A stretch of DNA of 64,000 nucleotides from Cognatishimia sp. MH4019 (GCF_020177595.1 NZ_JAHTBL010000006.1:124001-188000); one strand, 5' to 3'; positions 26,396 to 34,985 are shown, numbered from the stretch's first letter. Translations and numbers: made by a program. The notes: generated by a model from the sequence alone, not told the origin.

Positions 26396-26788
26396 TCAGA
26401 TGGTGATCCAGACGCTGGCACCCTCAACGGCGCGCACGCGGCCCGCCTTCGAACGGGCGCCGCCGCCATCAGTTTTCGCGACCGTCTCGTCATCAAGGAC
26501 AAAGCAGTCCTTGCCGATTTCGGTGCGGGTGATTTCATCCGCGCCGGTCGCGCCGCGGAACTTGAATGTGCCAGTGCGCGCCTTGACGGTCAGATCGCCC
26601 TCGGCCGCATCTGCGCTGTCCATCGCAACACCGACCGTGACAACGGCGTTGTCGGCAAAGCCAGCCTTTGCATAGCCAGCGTCTAGGACAACCAAAGCGC
26701 CCTTGTTGATCTTCGCTGCGGCATCGAGGTCGTAAGCGAAAACATCGCCTTGCCGCATTTCGGTGTTGCGTTCTGCATTGGTGGCCAT
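26396..26788 (-). CDS. Capsid decoration-like protein
   Basis: 130 aa. The pattern (FAYDLDAAAKINKGALVVLDAGYAKAGFADNAVVTVGVAMDSADAAEG, then VKARTGTFKFRG, and KDCFVLDDETVAKTDGGGARSKAGRVRAVEGASVWI) resembles phage decoration or DUF2190-type proteins that stabilise the capsid. Position between the scaffold and the major head gene supports this. Confidence 0.75.
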   Translation of the reverse strand: MATNAERNTEMRQGDVFAYDLDAAAKINKGALVVLDAGYAKAGFADNAVVTVGVAMDSADAAEGDLTVKARTGTFKFRGATGADEITRTEIGKDCFVLDDETVAKTDGGGARSKAGRVRAVEGASVWITI

Positions 26789-26827
26789 GTGTCAGGTCCT
26801 TTGGATTGTGTCAGGGGTGGCCTGAGA

Positions 26828-27328
26828 TCAGGCCTTTTCGGCTGCGCGCTGTTTGGCGAAATCCTCTTCGGAGACGCCAAGCATCGCGCACATCTCGCGA
26901 TCATCGTCGCTCAGCCCGTGCGCGTTGATCGTCTTGTCATCCAGGTTCGACGGCTCAACGATTTCGGGCAGGGTTTCGGTGAGCTTTTTGACCTCTTCGA
27001 AACCAGCATCACTGGCCATGGCCAGCGCGACGTAGTGGCCCTTGGATGCAGGCGCGATCTTCTTGGCCTTCACGGCAGAGGCGATCATCGTTTCAACCTC
27101 GCTCTCGCGAGCGGCTTTTTCGCTCTTGGTCAACTTGCCTTCAGCTTCCTCGGCGCGGGCAAGAACCCGGTCATAATCGGCGCGCGGCATGAAATCCTTG
27201 GTCGAGGGCGTCACGGTCGAGGCCTTGGCCGTCGCCAGCTCCGCATCCTTTTCGCGGATTGCGGTCAGGACTTGCTCTTCGGTCGCATCGTCGGACAGAC
27301 CAAGCACCTTAGCGATTTCTTTGAACAT
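26828..27328 (-). CDS. Nested scaffold protein (Mu gpZ-like), internal start of gpI gene
   Basis: 166 aa in the same frame as the protease, from ATG 27328 (MFKEIAKVLGLSDDATEEQV), preceded by CCGGAGACACTCCC, a GGAGA site about 9 bases away. The product is all helical with a long charged segment (RVLARAEEAEGKLTKSEKAARESEVE), as expected of a scaffold. Nested protease/scaffold starts are established for Mu I/Z and lambda C/Nu3; here it is inferred. Confidence 0.6.
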   Translation of the reverse strand: MFKEIAKVLGLSDDATEEQVLTAIREKDAELATAKASTVTPSTKDFMPRADYDRVLARAEEAEGKLTKSEKAARESEVETMIASAVKAKKIAPASKGHYVALAMASDAGFEEVKKLTETLPEIVEPSNLDDKTINAHGLSDDDREMCAMLGVSEEDFAKQRAAEKA

Positions 27329-27880
27329 GGGAGTGTCTCCGGTTTTTCTGGCGCTTGCGCGGGCAAGGGCCTTCATCTGATCGAATGCGGGTCGGTTGAC
27401 CAACGCGACAGCGTCAAGGATCGCGACCTCGCCAGTTTTCTTGTGTGCGCGGAATTCGGGGCTGATAAAGCGCCACTCGCGATCGGCGATTTGCTTTGCG
27501 GCCCGGACCGTCCAGGCGACGCGCGCCCAAATCTCGCCGTCGCGAACCTCTAGTTCTTCGATCCAGCCAGCCGCCGTCTGATCGCCGTTTTCTTCCGGCA
27601 TGAAGGATGACAGATGGTCATAATCGACGAGGATTGGTTTTCCAGCGGAGGTGCGCTGCGCATCAACGAACGCCTGCGGATCGCTCAGCTTGAACGAGCG
27701 ACCATCATTCGTCGCCAACTCGGGTCCAGCAGGGAAGACTTGTATCCATTCCGGCGCGGTGGCCGTCGGTCCGTCCCCCGCGACCTGGAACGCCAACGCG
27801 GTCTCAAGAAAATAGGTCTCGGTTACGGCGGTAGCCGTGCGATGTGAAACATGGTGCAGATGCGACAGGTGCGTATTCAT
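26828..27880 (-). CDS. Capsid protease with scaffold domain (Mu gpI-like)
   Basis: 350 aa from MNTHLSHLHHVSH (27880). The N-terminal part (about 1-180: EWIQVFPAGPELATNDGRSF, ILVDYDHLSSFMPEENGDQTAAGWIEELEVRDGEIWARVAWT, WRFISPEFR) is the Mu I serine protease, with the D-H-L segment typical of the family. The C-terminal part is helical and charged, the scaffold. A likely internal start at 27328 would release the scaffold alone. It is the first gene after palindrome copy 2, which is 38-53 bp upstream. Confidence 0.9.
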   Translation of the reverse strand: MNTHLSHLHHVSHRTATAVTETYFLETALAFQVAGDGPTATAPEWIQVFPAGPELATNDGRSFKLSDPQAFVDAQRTSAGKPILVDYDHLSSFMPEENGDQTAAGWIEELEVRDGEIWARVAWTVRAAKQIADREWRFISPEFRAHKKTGEVAILDAVALVNRPAFDQMKALARASARKTGDTPMFKEIAKVLGLSDDATEEQVLTAIREKDAELATAKASTVTPSTKDFMPRADYDRVLARAEEAEGKLTKSEKAARESEVETMIASAVKAKKIAPASKGHYVALAMASDAGFEEVKKLTETLPEIVEPSNLDDKTINAHGLSDDDREMCAMLGVSEEDFAKQRAAEKA

Positions 27881-27917
27881 GCGCCATGTCTTGCCCGAAT
27901 GCCCAAACACAGACTTT

Positions 27918-27933
27918 GGTAGCGCGCGCTACC
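27918..27933. promoter_or_regulatory. GGTAGCGCGCGCTACC palindrome, late promoter operator (copy 2)
   Basis: Perfect 16-bp palindrome 38 bp upstream of the protease/scaffold start. Same core as copies at 18719-18742 and 36830-36849. Equivalent in position to Mu promoter PI. Confidence 0.75.
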
Positions 27934-28004
27934 TAAAAGAGCGTGCTGCCGTCCATTTCGTCAGAAGTTGGGGATCGCCTCAGTCATACGCAGGCAGGAT
28001 CGTT

Positions 28005-28033
28005 TTTGAAAGCGTTTTGAAAGCATTTGAAAG
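28005..28033. repeat. Three phased TTTGAAAG repeats in a 285-bp spacer
   Basis: TTTGAAAG at 28005, 28016 and 28026, 11 and 10 bp apart, each within a T-run. They lie 72-115 bp upstream of palindrome copy 2 in the spacer 27934-28218. Helically phased A/T tracts bend DNA. The rest of the spacer shows no convincing gene; its end nearest 28218 may hold the transcription end of the head operon. Confidence 0.5.
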
Positions 28034-28218
28034 GCCATAGGGGGTTTTCAGGCATCAGCGGCCCCGAACAAGCCCTGAGCAGCCTTAGAACCGCTCTGAC
28101 GCGGCATCGATTATAAGGGGGTTATTTGAGGCCGGAAGGTCACAACACCCTTCGCGAGATATACCCGGCTCTGTATGGCTCGGCCTCGTTGAACAAATAG
28201 CATCAAATGATCGATGGT

Positions 28219-29442
28219 TCAATCCATTGGGATGTTGCGAGATGTCGGGCCGAATTGCTCCGGCCGGATCCGACGAAGACTTTTCAGGTAGACCTCTCGT
28301 TGATCTTTCGTAAGCCTCAATATGCCTGTCCAAGGCTCCCCCTCAATCATCATCTGCAGCGCGAAGGTGACCTCCGATGTGGCATCCTCGTAAACGGTTC
28401 CACCTTCGGCCATCTGCTGAACGATCGCATAAGCCTTCGGGTCCACCTGAGGTCGCTTTCCGACCTGCTTGTGCGCGTCATGGTTCGAAAGCAAAACGGT
28501 CCGCGTCTTCGCGCCAATCAGTTTCCGGACATGCTCGGGCAAAATCGCGACGGGAAGTGCCATGCGGCCCCGCTCGATATTCGCGGGCGATCGGTCATTG
28601 GCACCATCATAGGGCAGCTCTGCTCTTGCCAGCGCCTGAAAATGTTTCTGCCCAACAAGGTCCCGGACTGCGATGCGGCGCGCATTTTGAGGCAAGGCAT
28701 CCAGGCGGTCTGACAGAAACCGGCGCAGGTTATCGGCGCGTGTGGCGCCTGGGTTGCTTTGCCAACCGGGATCGATCCCCTCGGGCACATTGAAGCGTTC
28801 CCCTGTCACCTTGTTCGTCCAGGGCCTCGTCACAACCTGCGGTGCTGCAGCGGTCGCATCATAACCAAGGACTTCGGCCTCACGCCGTGATATCTGTCGC
28901 ACCCGGCACTGGCATAGCCATCCGTTCGGGGGATAATGCGTGATCCAAAAAGCGTCATCGACCGGCAGGATCACCCCAACCCATTGCAGATGCTCTGGCC
29001 TGCGCCGTTCGGCCACGGACAGTTCATAGACCAGAAAGGGCAGACCGCGCTTTGTGCGCTGAATGCGCTCCCATTCACCTGCGGCCCGCGCCGTGTTCAC
29101 ATTCGCCCAATAGATTGTGCGCAATCGTCGCAACGATCCGAATTGGACGAGTTGCTTACCGTTCGGTCCATCAACGACCTTTCGGCCCCACCAGCCTTTC
29201 ATCCGCAAAGTGGGCATGAGCTGATTAACGAAATCACCATAAGTCGTGTAATTGGCAATCGCATCTCGCGTCGCTGCACGAACATCGTCCAGGATGTCGA
29301 ACCCCGCGGATTTGGCGACTGTAAACGCGAAAGCATGTTCGTTGGGTGCAAAGTCACGCCAGTCGAAGGACGGCTGCGTTCCCTTCGCATCGAAATATCG
29401 CATGACCTCTTCGGGGGCTTCTTTGAAAACGCGATCAGGCAT
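28219..29442 (-). CDS. Head morphogenesis protein (Mu gpF, SPP1 gp7 family)
   Basis: 407 aa. The N-terminal part (FKEAPEEVMRYFDAKGTQPSFDWRD) and the core (IYWANVNTARAAGEWERIQRTKRGLPFLVYELSVAERRRPEH, YPPNGWLCQCRVRQIS) are typical of the Mu F minor head family, with the CxC segment conserved. The C-terminal part is poorly conserved. It overlaps the portal gene by 8 bp and is the last gene before the 285-bp spacer. Confidence 0.92.
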   Translation of the reverse strand: MPDRVFKEAPEEVMRYFDAKGTQPSFDWRDFAPNEHAFAFTVAKSAGFDILDDVRAATRDAIANYTTYGDFVNQLMPTLRMKGWWGRKVVDGPNGKQLVQFGSLRRLRTIYWANVNTARAAGEWERIQRTKRGLPFLVYELSVAERRRPEHLQWVGVILPVDDAFWITHYPPNGWLCQCRVRQISRREAEVLGYDATAAAPQVVTRPWTNKVTGERFNVPEGIDPGWQSNPGATRADNLRRFLSDRLDALPQNARRIAVRDLVGQKHFQALARAELPYDGANDRSPANIERGRMALPVAILPEHVRKLIGAKTRTVLLSNHDAHKQVGKRPQVDPKAYAIVQQMAEGGTVYEDATSEVTFALQMMIEGEPWTGILRLTKDQREVYLKSLRRIRPEQFGPTSRNIPMD

Positions 29443-31003
29443 CGATATCGCCGTCGCCGCGCGCTTTCATCATTTGCTTGGCCAACCGATCGGTCATCGC
29501 TTCGACATTCGGCGAAACCGTATCGAGCTCTTCCAGAAATGCCTCATAGCTGTCAGCTGACTTTGCCGCGGCCAAGATGCTCGCGACCGTCGGGCCGATA
29601 TCGGCTTCCCAGTTTTCGAGCGCTTCAGACACAAGGGCGTCTTCGGTCAGTTCTGACGATGCTCGATGGCGTTCACCGCAAGACGGGCAAACAGGCGGAA
29701 GCTGTGACGCCCTCTCAACACCCGGACCAGGCACAACATTAGACGTGGCAATTTGCAGAACCGGCTCATCGTCGTCCGGCACCCGAAAGCCCATTTTCTT
29801 GTTCACGTCCGCAGAGGCAACCCGTAGGCCCAAAGGCACCAGCGTGCCAAGTGAAGTCGTAAGCGCCTCGATGTCTTCCGCATCCTCGACGGGGAAGCTG
29901 GTTTTGGGTGGCACGCGGTCCCAGCCCCAGTTCAGGCCCACGAATGGCGCGATCAGATCGCGGTTGACGGTCGTTGCCATCTGACGCGCGTCGGCGCGCT
30001 TGATATCACCGCGCACCTCGTCATGTGTTTCCGATTGCGACCGGCTTGAGCCTTCATCCGTGGTCATTGTTTGACCGATGATTGCCTTGGACATTTGCTT
30101 GTCGAGATACTCGGTCATTGCTCCAAAGACAGCATTGCCCTGGCCACCCTTGGCCTCGATAAAATCAATCTCCATGCTTTTGGGAATGATCGCGGCGGCG
30201 TCTGATCCCAGATCGCGCACGGCCCGCAAGAGGACGCGTTTTTCATCTGCGCTTGCGGTGTCGTCGTATTTACCGACGCGCAACGGCATGCCGAAGACCT
30301 CAAGGAACGCGGCCCAATCTTGCAGCGTGTAGGCTTTCAGCATGAAGCACCATGCCGCGATCCGCGCGATGCCGCCGCGCACGGTCAGCCCGGACTTCAG
30401 CTTGGGGCGATGCACGATCCAGCCGTAAGGGTTCAACTCAACGCCATCGGCGTTACCTTCTTCGCGGATCAGCAACTGGCGACCGGTCCGCTTGTCAAAC
30501 TGGAAATGCCGCGGATCGCGATGGATGTATTCTGCAGGCGTCCAACGGTCGGACGTCGCATCCCAGATTGTCTCAATCGCGGAATAGCCCTTTGCGATCC
30601 CGTCCAGAGCGTCATCAATCATGTCTGCAAAATGCGGTTCTCCGATCAGCTCTTCGACAGCCTCAGCAATTTCCTTGTCCGTGGCATCTTTGGACGCGGG
30701 CGTCACGATCGGCTCGATACCCGACACGGCACGCTTTCGCTGGCCAAGGACGGACGCATAATGTCCATCGCGCTCTTCCATTTCTTCGGCAAGGATCAGG
30801 AAGTCGTTATTGTCGCCCTCATTCGCCGCTTTCAAAAGCGACGCTAGCTTACCCGGATCAAGTCCGCCGGCGATGCTGTCAGTCCAAACCGAGCGAACAC
30901 CAGTGCTGGCCGGCGGTGCTTGTTCTTCGGTGAGCATCGCCACTTTGAATGGCTTGCCATCAGAGCCAAGAACCGTGGAATTGCGTGTTGATAGATTAGC
31001 CAC
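29435..31003 (-). CDS. Portal protein (Mu gp29-like, DUF935)
   Basis: 522 aa. The core (AEEMEERDGHYASVLGQRKRAVSGIEPIV, HRDPRHFQFDKRTGRQLLI, LKAYTLQDWAAFLEVFGMPLRVGKYD, AIIGQTMTTDEGSSRSQSETHDEVRGDI) is that of the DUF935 portal family, the dodecameric DNA gate. A C-terminal CPSCGERH forms half of a possible zinc site. Followed by gpF. Confidence 0.94.
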   Translation of the reverse strand: MANLSTRNSTVLGSDGKPFKVAMLTEEQAPPASTGVRSVWTDSIAGGLDPGKLASLLKAANEGDNNDFLILAEEMEERDGHYASVLGQRKRAVSGIEPIVTPASKDATDKEIAEAVEELIGEPHFADMIDDALDGIAKGYSAIETIWDATSDRWTPAEYIHRDPRHFQFDKRTGRQLLIREEGNADGVELNPYGWIVHRPKLKSGLTVRGGIARIAAWCFMLKAYTLQDWAAFLEVFGMPLRVGKYDDTASADEKRVLLRAVRDLGSDAAAIIPKSMEIDFIEAKGGQGNAVFGAMTEYLDKQMSKAIIGQTMTTDEGSSRSQSETHDEVRGDIKRADARQMATTVNRDLIAPFVGLNWGWDRVPPKTSFPVEDAEDIEALTTSLGTLVPLGLRVASADVNKKMGFRVPDDDEPVLQIATSNVVPGPGVERASQLPPVCPSCGERHRASSELTEDALVSEALENWEADIGPTVASILAAAKSADSYEAFLEELDTVSPNVEAMTDRLAKQMMKARGDGDIDA

Positions 31004-31014
31004 TCGTGGTCTCC

Positions 31015-31173
31015 TTACTCATCGGCCAGCCATACCAAGATCGTAATGATGGCGGCCGGAAAGGTTAGTGTTGCGGGATGCCATCCTGTGAGAACGACCC
31101 AAAACTTGAGCAGCAAATAAGAGAGCGCAAAAGATAGGATCACAAAAACGAAGATTATCGAAAGACCTCTCAT
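31015..31173 (-). CDS. Small membrane protein, 52 aa
   Basis: MRGLSIIFVFVILSFALSYL and then a second hydrophobic stretch (TLTFPAAIITILVWLA) give two predicted helices. ATGA overlap with the upstream 43-aa gene and 11 bp before the portal start. No family recognised. Longer in-frame extensions to 31437 run antisense to other small genes and are not used. Confidence 0.6.
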   Translation of the reverse strand: MRGLSIIFVFVILSFALSYLLLKFWVVLTGWHPATLTFPAAIITILVWLADE

Positions 31174-31301
31174 GACAGCCCTATGAATGCCAATATTGTC
31201 GCAATGATGCCAAGAGCTGCACCATTCGAGCCGCGCCTCGATGCCAGTGTCCCGAAGATCCAGCCTAGAACAAACACAAGCGCCACAACCAACCAATCCA
31301 T
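31170..31301 (-). CDS. Small membrane protein, 43 aa
   Basis: MDWLVVALVFVLGWIFGTLA, a basic loop ASRRG, then a second hydrophobic helix ALGIIATILAFIGLS. Starts in TGATG overlap with the HTH-like gene and ends in ATGA overlap with the next, so coupling on both sides argues it is real despite its size. No family recognised. Confidence 0.55.
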   Translation of the reverse strand: MDWLVVALVFVLGWIFGTLASRRGSNGAALGIIATILAFIGLS

Positions 31302-31495
31302 CACCAATACTCCTCTCGTAGAGACAGGCCCTCAACAGCTTCATCAGCCTTTCGAACCGCGTTCGTGGCCCCTGAAATGTTCTGCTGACAAACCCCTTCA
31401 TCCCGAGCGATGGAAGACGCAGGTTCGCCTGCCACACGGCGACTGATCCAGTTCAATAACCTTTCGTCGCTCTGACGGCTGGCCATTCGCGGCAT
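31301..31495 (-). CDS. Small HTH-like protein, 64 aa
   Basis: From MPRMASRQSDERLLNWISRR. The segment AGEPASSIARDEGVCQQNISGATNAVRKAD has the spacing of a helix-turn-helix, like resolvase or sigma-type recognition helices. TGATG overlap with the preceding membrane protein gene. It may be a regulator or a packaging cofactor, since it lies between terminase and portal. Confidence 0.6.
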   Translation of the reverse strand: MPRMASRQSDERLLNWISRRVAGEPASSIARDEGVCQQNISGATNAVRKADEAVEGLSLREEYW

Positions 31496-31677
31496 CAGAC
31501 GGCCCCCCAAATCAATTCGTAAGCGCTGCCGATCACCGTGATGATCCCTATGACGAACAACACAGCCCAAAGCCATTCCAACGTCGGCTCATCTTCGCGC
31601 CGTGCATGGGGTGCAAATGCCAAAGCCATCACCACCGCGACGATCATAATCAGAAGGCCATAAAGAATACCGAACAT
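31495..31677 (-). CDS. Small membrane protein, 60 aa
   Basis: MFGILYGLLIMIVAVVMALA and a second helix (WLWAVLFVIGIITVIGSAYELIW) separated by a charged loop HARREDEPT. TGATG overlap with the terminase stop at 31677-31679. No family recognised. First of four tiny genes placed between terminase and portal. Confidence 0.6.
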   Translation of the reverse strand: MFGILYGLLIMIVAVVMALAFAPHARREDEPTLEWLWAVLFVIGIITVIGSAYELIWGAV

Positions 31678-33329
31678 CACCAAAGCCCTCCGGACCGCCG
31701 AAAGTTTTCCCGAGTGTCACGCCGCCGATCGCCCCAGTCGTCGCCTGCCTCTTCGACATGCGCCGAGGTGTATTCGTATGTGCTGACAGGCTGGCGGCTG
31801 GCGAACCAAGCCAGCGCGCCCGCGACAGCGGTATCGCCATGACGGTTGAACCCGTCAGATCCCTTGAAGCGGAAATTCTTGGGCACGCGGATCACGCCTT
31901 CGACGAACTGAAGCGCCTGGTGATCCTGCAAAACATCATCGTGTCGCGGCAGCACCACCGTGCCGTCGCCAAAGGCCGCGATGTAGGGTGGCATTTCCTG
32001 CCGATACCATTCTTGGGTGAACGACACTTCGACGATCTTCTCGCCGTAGCGCTGTGCTGCGACCTCGGCCAAGTATGCGCCGTTCCCCGTTCGGTCCATC
32101 GCGCCTTTGGCGAACCGTGGCAGGCGATCAAGGATGTAGAACAGAACTTCGCGCTGTTGATCGAACGGCACATTGCGCATCTCGACGATCAGCTTTGTGC
32201 GCCGGACCAGATCATGCCCAATCTCTTGGATGACGATATCGCTGGCATCGCCCGAGCGCGCAAAGTCTTCTCCCATCACGTGCCGCTTGTCGCGGTTCAG
32301 CGATTTCAGAACCGGCTCAAGATGCTTGCGACACCAATCCAGCGCTTCGGCCGTCCGGAAAGCCGCGGGCGCGTTGCGGAAATCATCGTCGAGCGTCCAC
32401 CGTTCAAACGGGATGCCGTCTTCCATACAGGCTTCGATCTGGACACGCGTCAGGGCAGCACCTTCTGCCTCGGCCGGGATCGCGTCCAGCTCCTGGCGCA
32501 TGGCCGCAACGCGCGGTCCATAAGAGCCGCGGATCAGCGCCTCCCAATCGTCTTGAGCCTCTTGCGTCCACGTCCGCCCCTTAATCAGGCACACCCGCTT
32601 GAACAGACCGTTCTCGACGGCGGTGGCAAACGGGATGTGGTGGACCGAGAACGGGTTCTTGCCTGCCTTCGCCTCGACGATCAGCTCGTTAAACGGATTG
32701 AGAATGCTGTTGTGTGTCGAGATGACACGCACTTTGCCGCCCCAGATCAGCAACGCGTTCACCGCATCGATGACTTCGCGCACGTCCTTGTGAAACGCCG
32801 CCTCGTCAATAACGACGATCCCCTGAAGGCCGCGAATGTTAGCGGGGTTGGATGACAGCGCCTCAACCCGGTAGCCGCTGGCAAACTTGATGCGGAAAGC
32901 AGAGATGTTCTTGGTGGTGCCGTCTGGCTGTTCATCCTCGAACAGGAACTCTTCGATTTCGGCCAGCTCCTTTGAGACGATCTTGGCGAAATGCGCGACA
33001 TAGCCAATGAACTCGCGTCCCTTGTCCTTGGTGTCACCGATGTAGAACACGTTGTCGCCACCGGCAGATCGGGCGGACGCGGCTGTGATGGCGCTATCCA
33101 GAGCCTCGGCGAAAGTGATACCTGTGCGGCGGCCTTTTTCAGCCAGTTTCAGATCGCTCGTATCTGCAAGCCATGCTTGCTGGTGAGCCATGAGAATGCC
33201 GTCAGCAAGCGGGTCCAGATCACTGGGGATTTCACCGCCGCGGGTGAAGGTTTCAGGCAAGGCGTCTGGATCGCGGGCGATTACGGGCGGACCGGCCTTC
33301 GCATTCTCTGGGATGTCAGGCTTGTTCAT
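31677..33329 (-). CDS. Large terminase subunit (Mu gp28-like)
   Basis: 550 aa packaging motor. The adenine/Walker A region is KGRRTGITFAEAL (about residue 66), Walker B is IVVIDEAAFHKDV (about 176), and the coupling motif follows in RVISTHNSILNPFNELI. The nuclease part has GEDFARSGDASDIVIQ and GAMDRTGNGAYLAEVAAQRYG with the acidic residues of the RNase-H-like site. Start ATGA overlap with gp27. Confidence 0.94.
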   Translation of the reverse strand: MNKPDIPENAKAGPPVIARDPDALPETFTRGGEIPSDLDPLADGILMAHQQAWLADTSDLKLAEKGRRTGITFAEALDSAITAASARSAGGDNVFYIGDTKDKGREFIGYVAHFAKIVSKELAEIEEFLFEDEQPDGTTKNISAFRIKFASGYRVEALSSNPANIRGLQGIVVIDEAAFHKDVREVIDAVNALLIWGGKVRVISTHNSILNPFNELIVEAKAGKNPFSVHHIPFATAVENGLFKRVCLIKGRTWTQEAQDDWEALIRGSYGPRVAAMRQELDAIPAEAEGAALTRVQIEACMEDGIPFERWTLDDDFRNAPAAFRTAEALDWCRKHLEPVLKSLNRDKRHVMGEDFARSGDASDIVIQEIGHDLVRRTKLIVEMRNVPFDQQREVLFYILDRLPRFAKGAMDRTGNGAYLAEVAAQRYGEKIVEVSFTQEWYRQEMPPYIAAFGDGTVVLPRHDDVLQDHQALQFVEGVIRVPKNFRFKGSDGFNRHGDTAVAGALAWFASRQPVSTYEYTSAHVEEAGDDWGDRRRDTRENFRRSGGLW

Positions 33330-33892
33330 TGCTTGACCCCGAGGACCTCATTGCGGAAGAACTTGGCCTTCTCGGCTGTCAGGCCTTTCTCTTCGGTGAT
33401 CTTCTCGATCGCGTCGTCGACCTGGCTCTCAAACTGTTTCTGGATCGCTCGTTTACGGTCCACAGACAGTTTTTGGGAATTGACCGCCGATTGCAGCGCG
33501 CGCGCCAGCTCCATAGCGTTTTTCGGGGAAGCGGCTTTGCCATCTTCCATCATCTCGAAGATAAGCGTCTTGATCGTCTCAGCCGCCATAATCGTCAGAT
33601 CATCGGTTTGGCTGGGGTCCAGACGCTCTGTCAGCGCAGCGGTGATTGCGCGCACTTCCTCGTGGCGCCGTGCCATCGATGCCAGCCGGATCGAATGGCG
33701 GTTGAAAGCCGATTTGGAAATGGGACCCAGCGACAATTCGGCCAGCTTGTCATTGAACTCGAACCATATCTCGGTTTGGGTCCGGTCGCGCTCTTTCAGC
33801 TCCTGGAAGGCCCATGCCACGATATGATCCGCTTCCGCCGGAAGCAGATCAATCGACGACAGACGCCCTCGTCCTTGGCGTGCGACCGCCAT
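33326..33892 (-). CDS. Small terminase subunit (Mu gp27-like, DUF3486)
   Basis: 188 aa. RQGRGRLSSIDLLPAEADHIVAWAFQELKERDRTQTEI with FNDKLAELSLGPISKSAFNRHSIRLA is the DUF3486 pattern, a DNA-binding N-terminal helix-turn-helix plus a long helical oligomerisation domain. It recognises the phage end before packaging. ATGA overlap with terminase large. Confidence 0.92.
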   Translation of the reverse strand: MAVARQGRGRLSSIDLLPAEADHIVAWAFQELKERDRTQTEIWFEFNDKLAELSLGPISKSAFNRHSIRLASMARRHEEVRAITAALTERLDPSQTDDLTIMAAETIKTLIFEMMEDGKAASPKNAMELARALQSAVNSQKLSVDRKRAIQKQFESQVDDAIEKITEEKGLTAEKAKFFRNEVLGVKQ

Positions 33893-33895
33893 CGG

Positions 33896-34213
33896 TTAGG
33901 CTTTCCGACGCGACGGCTGATTGATCCCTTCAATCACCGCTTTGCGCTTCAGATGATTTTCGCCTTGTTCCGTCAGCTCCGCGACCAACACACTGCCAGC
34001 TTCCGTCAGGACTACGGCTTGCGCCTGCTTTTCCAGCCAGCGCAATTGTGTGTGGACAAACTCGCGGGTTCGGTTGATCGCGAACGCCTCGAGGACTTTC
34101 ATCAGCATTGAAGAGTTTAGCCGACCGTCAGCCTCCTCAGAGAGCGCGCGCAAGATGATAAGACGCACTTCAGCGTTGAAGTGGTCTTCGTAACCGTCGA
34201 AAAGATTGCTCAT
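33896..34213 (-). CDS. Mu gp26-like small winged-helix protein
   Basis: 105 aa. RLIILRALSEEADGRLNSSMLMKVLEAFAINRTREFVHTQLRWLEKQAQ followed by VVLTEAGSVLVAELTEQGENHL reads as a winged helix and matches the gp26/VpaChn25-like family next to gp27 in Mu-like phages. Function unknown, probably packaging-related. Confidence 0.8.
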   Translation of the reverse strand: MSNLFDGYEDHFNAEVRLIILRALSEEADGRLNSSMLMKVLEAFAINRTREFVHTQLRWLEKQAQAVVLTEAGSVLVAELTEQGENHLKRKAVIEGINQPSRRKA

Positions 34214-34590
34214 TTGGGTTGCCCCCGCGATAGGTTTATCAAGAAATCCTCGACGCGCAGAACGCCCGCCTTCGTCGCCTCGGTTGTGGTTCTCAGGACT
34301 TGAATTTCGCCCGACTGCCGCTCTTGCATCAGTTGTAGTTCGTGAATTTCCTCACGCGTCGGCAAGCCTTCGACGTCCTGTTCAAGACGCCCGAGCCGCT
34401 TATCGAGATCGGTCACCTGCGAGCTTAGCTCGGAAAGCTGAGAGCTCGGGACGATCTTGGTGCGATCAGAGCTGAGCCAACCTTTCTGGCGAAGAACAAA
34501 GCCGACGACCAATACCGCGACGACGACCGCCGCCCCAATTGGCCCGCCTTCCTCTAGGATTGGTAAGAGGTAGTTTTCCATGCGAGCCAT
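34210..34590 (-). CDS. Membrane-anchored coiled-coil protein (DUF2730, Mu gp25-like)
   Basis: 126 aa from MARMENYLLP (34590), with AGGATC upstream. One membrane helix (GGPIGAAVVVAVLVVGFVLR) is followed by a coiled coil (SSQLSELSSQVTDLDKRLGRLEQDVEGLPTREEIHELQ...). This layout and position match DUF2730. A spanin-like or lysis-timing role is possible. Confidence 0.78.
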   Translation of the reverse strand: MARMENYLLPILEEGGPIGAAVVVAVLVVGFVLRQKGWLSSDRTKIVPSSQLSELSSQVTDLDKRLGRLEQDVEGLPTREEIHELQLMQERQSGEIQVLRTTTEATKAGVLRVEDFLINLSRGQPK

Positions 34591-34985
34591 GATCCTGAGA
34601 TTGCGCATGCTCCGGCAAGCAAGCTGTAGTTGAGATTGGCGGTGGTCAGCACGCCGGTTGACCAGAAGTTCCAGGCGATCACAGTCCAGGCACCTGCGGC
34701 AAAAGCGAACGCGCAAAAGCGGACTTCAATGGCATGGCGCCAGCGAATGACCATCGCGACAACCTGCGCGGCTCCGATGATGCCAAAACAGCAGGCCCAG
34801 AATATCGGCTCTTCGCCGCCAAAGCCCGCGTAGCTATCGCGCGCCAGAATATCAGGCGTCGTGGCGAAAAAGTTTGACCATGCAAGCAAATTGAGGGCTG
34901 AAAACAGCTCCACAAGCCGCACTTCGTCACGAAAGTTGAACGCAACAAACGCGTCCAAAAGAGCCTTCAAACGGTCTTTAAGCAT
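34554..34985 (-). CDS. Prophage membrane protein, 143 aa
   Basis: From MLKDRLKALLDAFVAF. Four hydrophobic segments (SALNLLAWSNFFA, PIFWACCFGIIGAAQVVAMVI, VRFCAFAFAAGAWTVIAW, SLLAGACAISGSWLAW). Overlaps the zinc-finger gene by 8 bp and DUF2730 by 37 bp. Similar membrane proteins occur in lysis blocks; no family recognised. Confidence 0.65.
   Translation of the reverse strand: MLKDRLKALLDAFVAFNFRDEVRLVELFSALNLLAWSNFFATTPDILARDSYAGFGGEEPIFWACCFGIIGAAQVVAMVIRWRHAIEVRFCAFAFAAGAWTVIAWNFWSTGVLTTANLNYSLLAGACAISGSWLAWKTTSYQS

Noticed and set aside
28085-28333. 82-codon minus frame in the spacer upstream of the scaffold promoter
   Set aside because: It overlaps the end of gpF in another frame, with no ribosome-binding site or domain.
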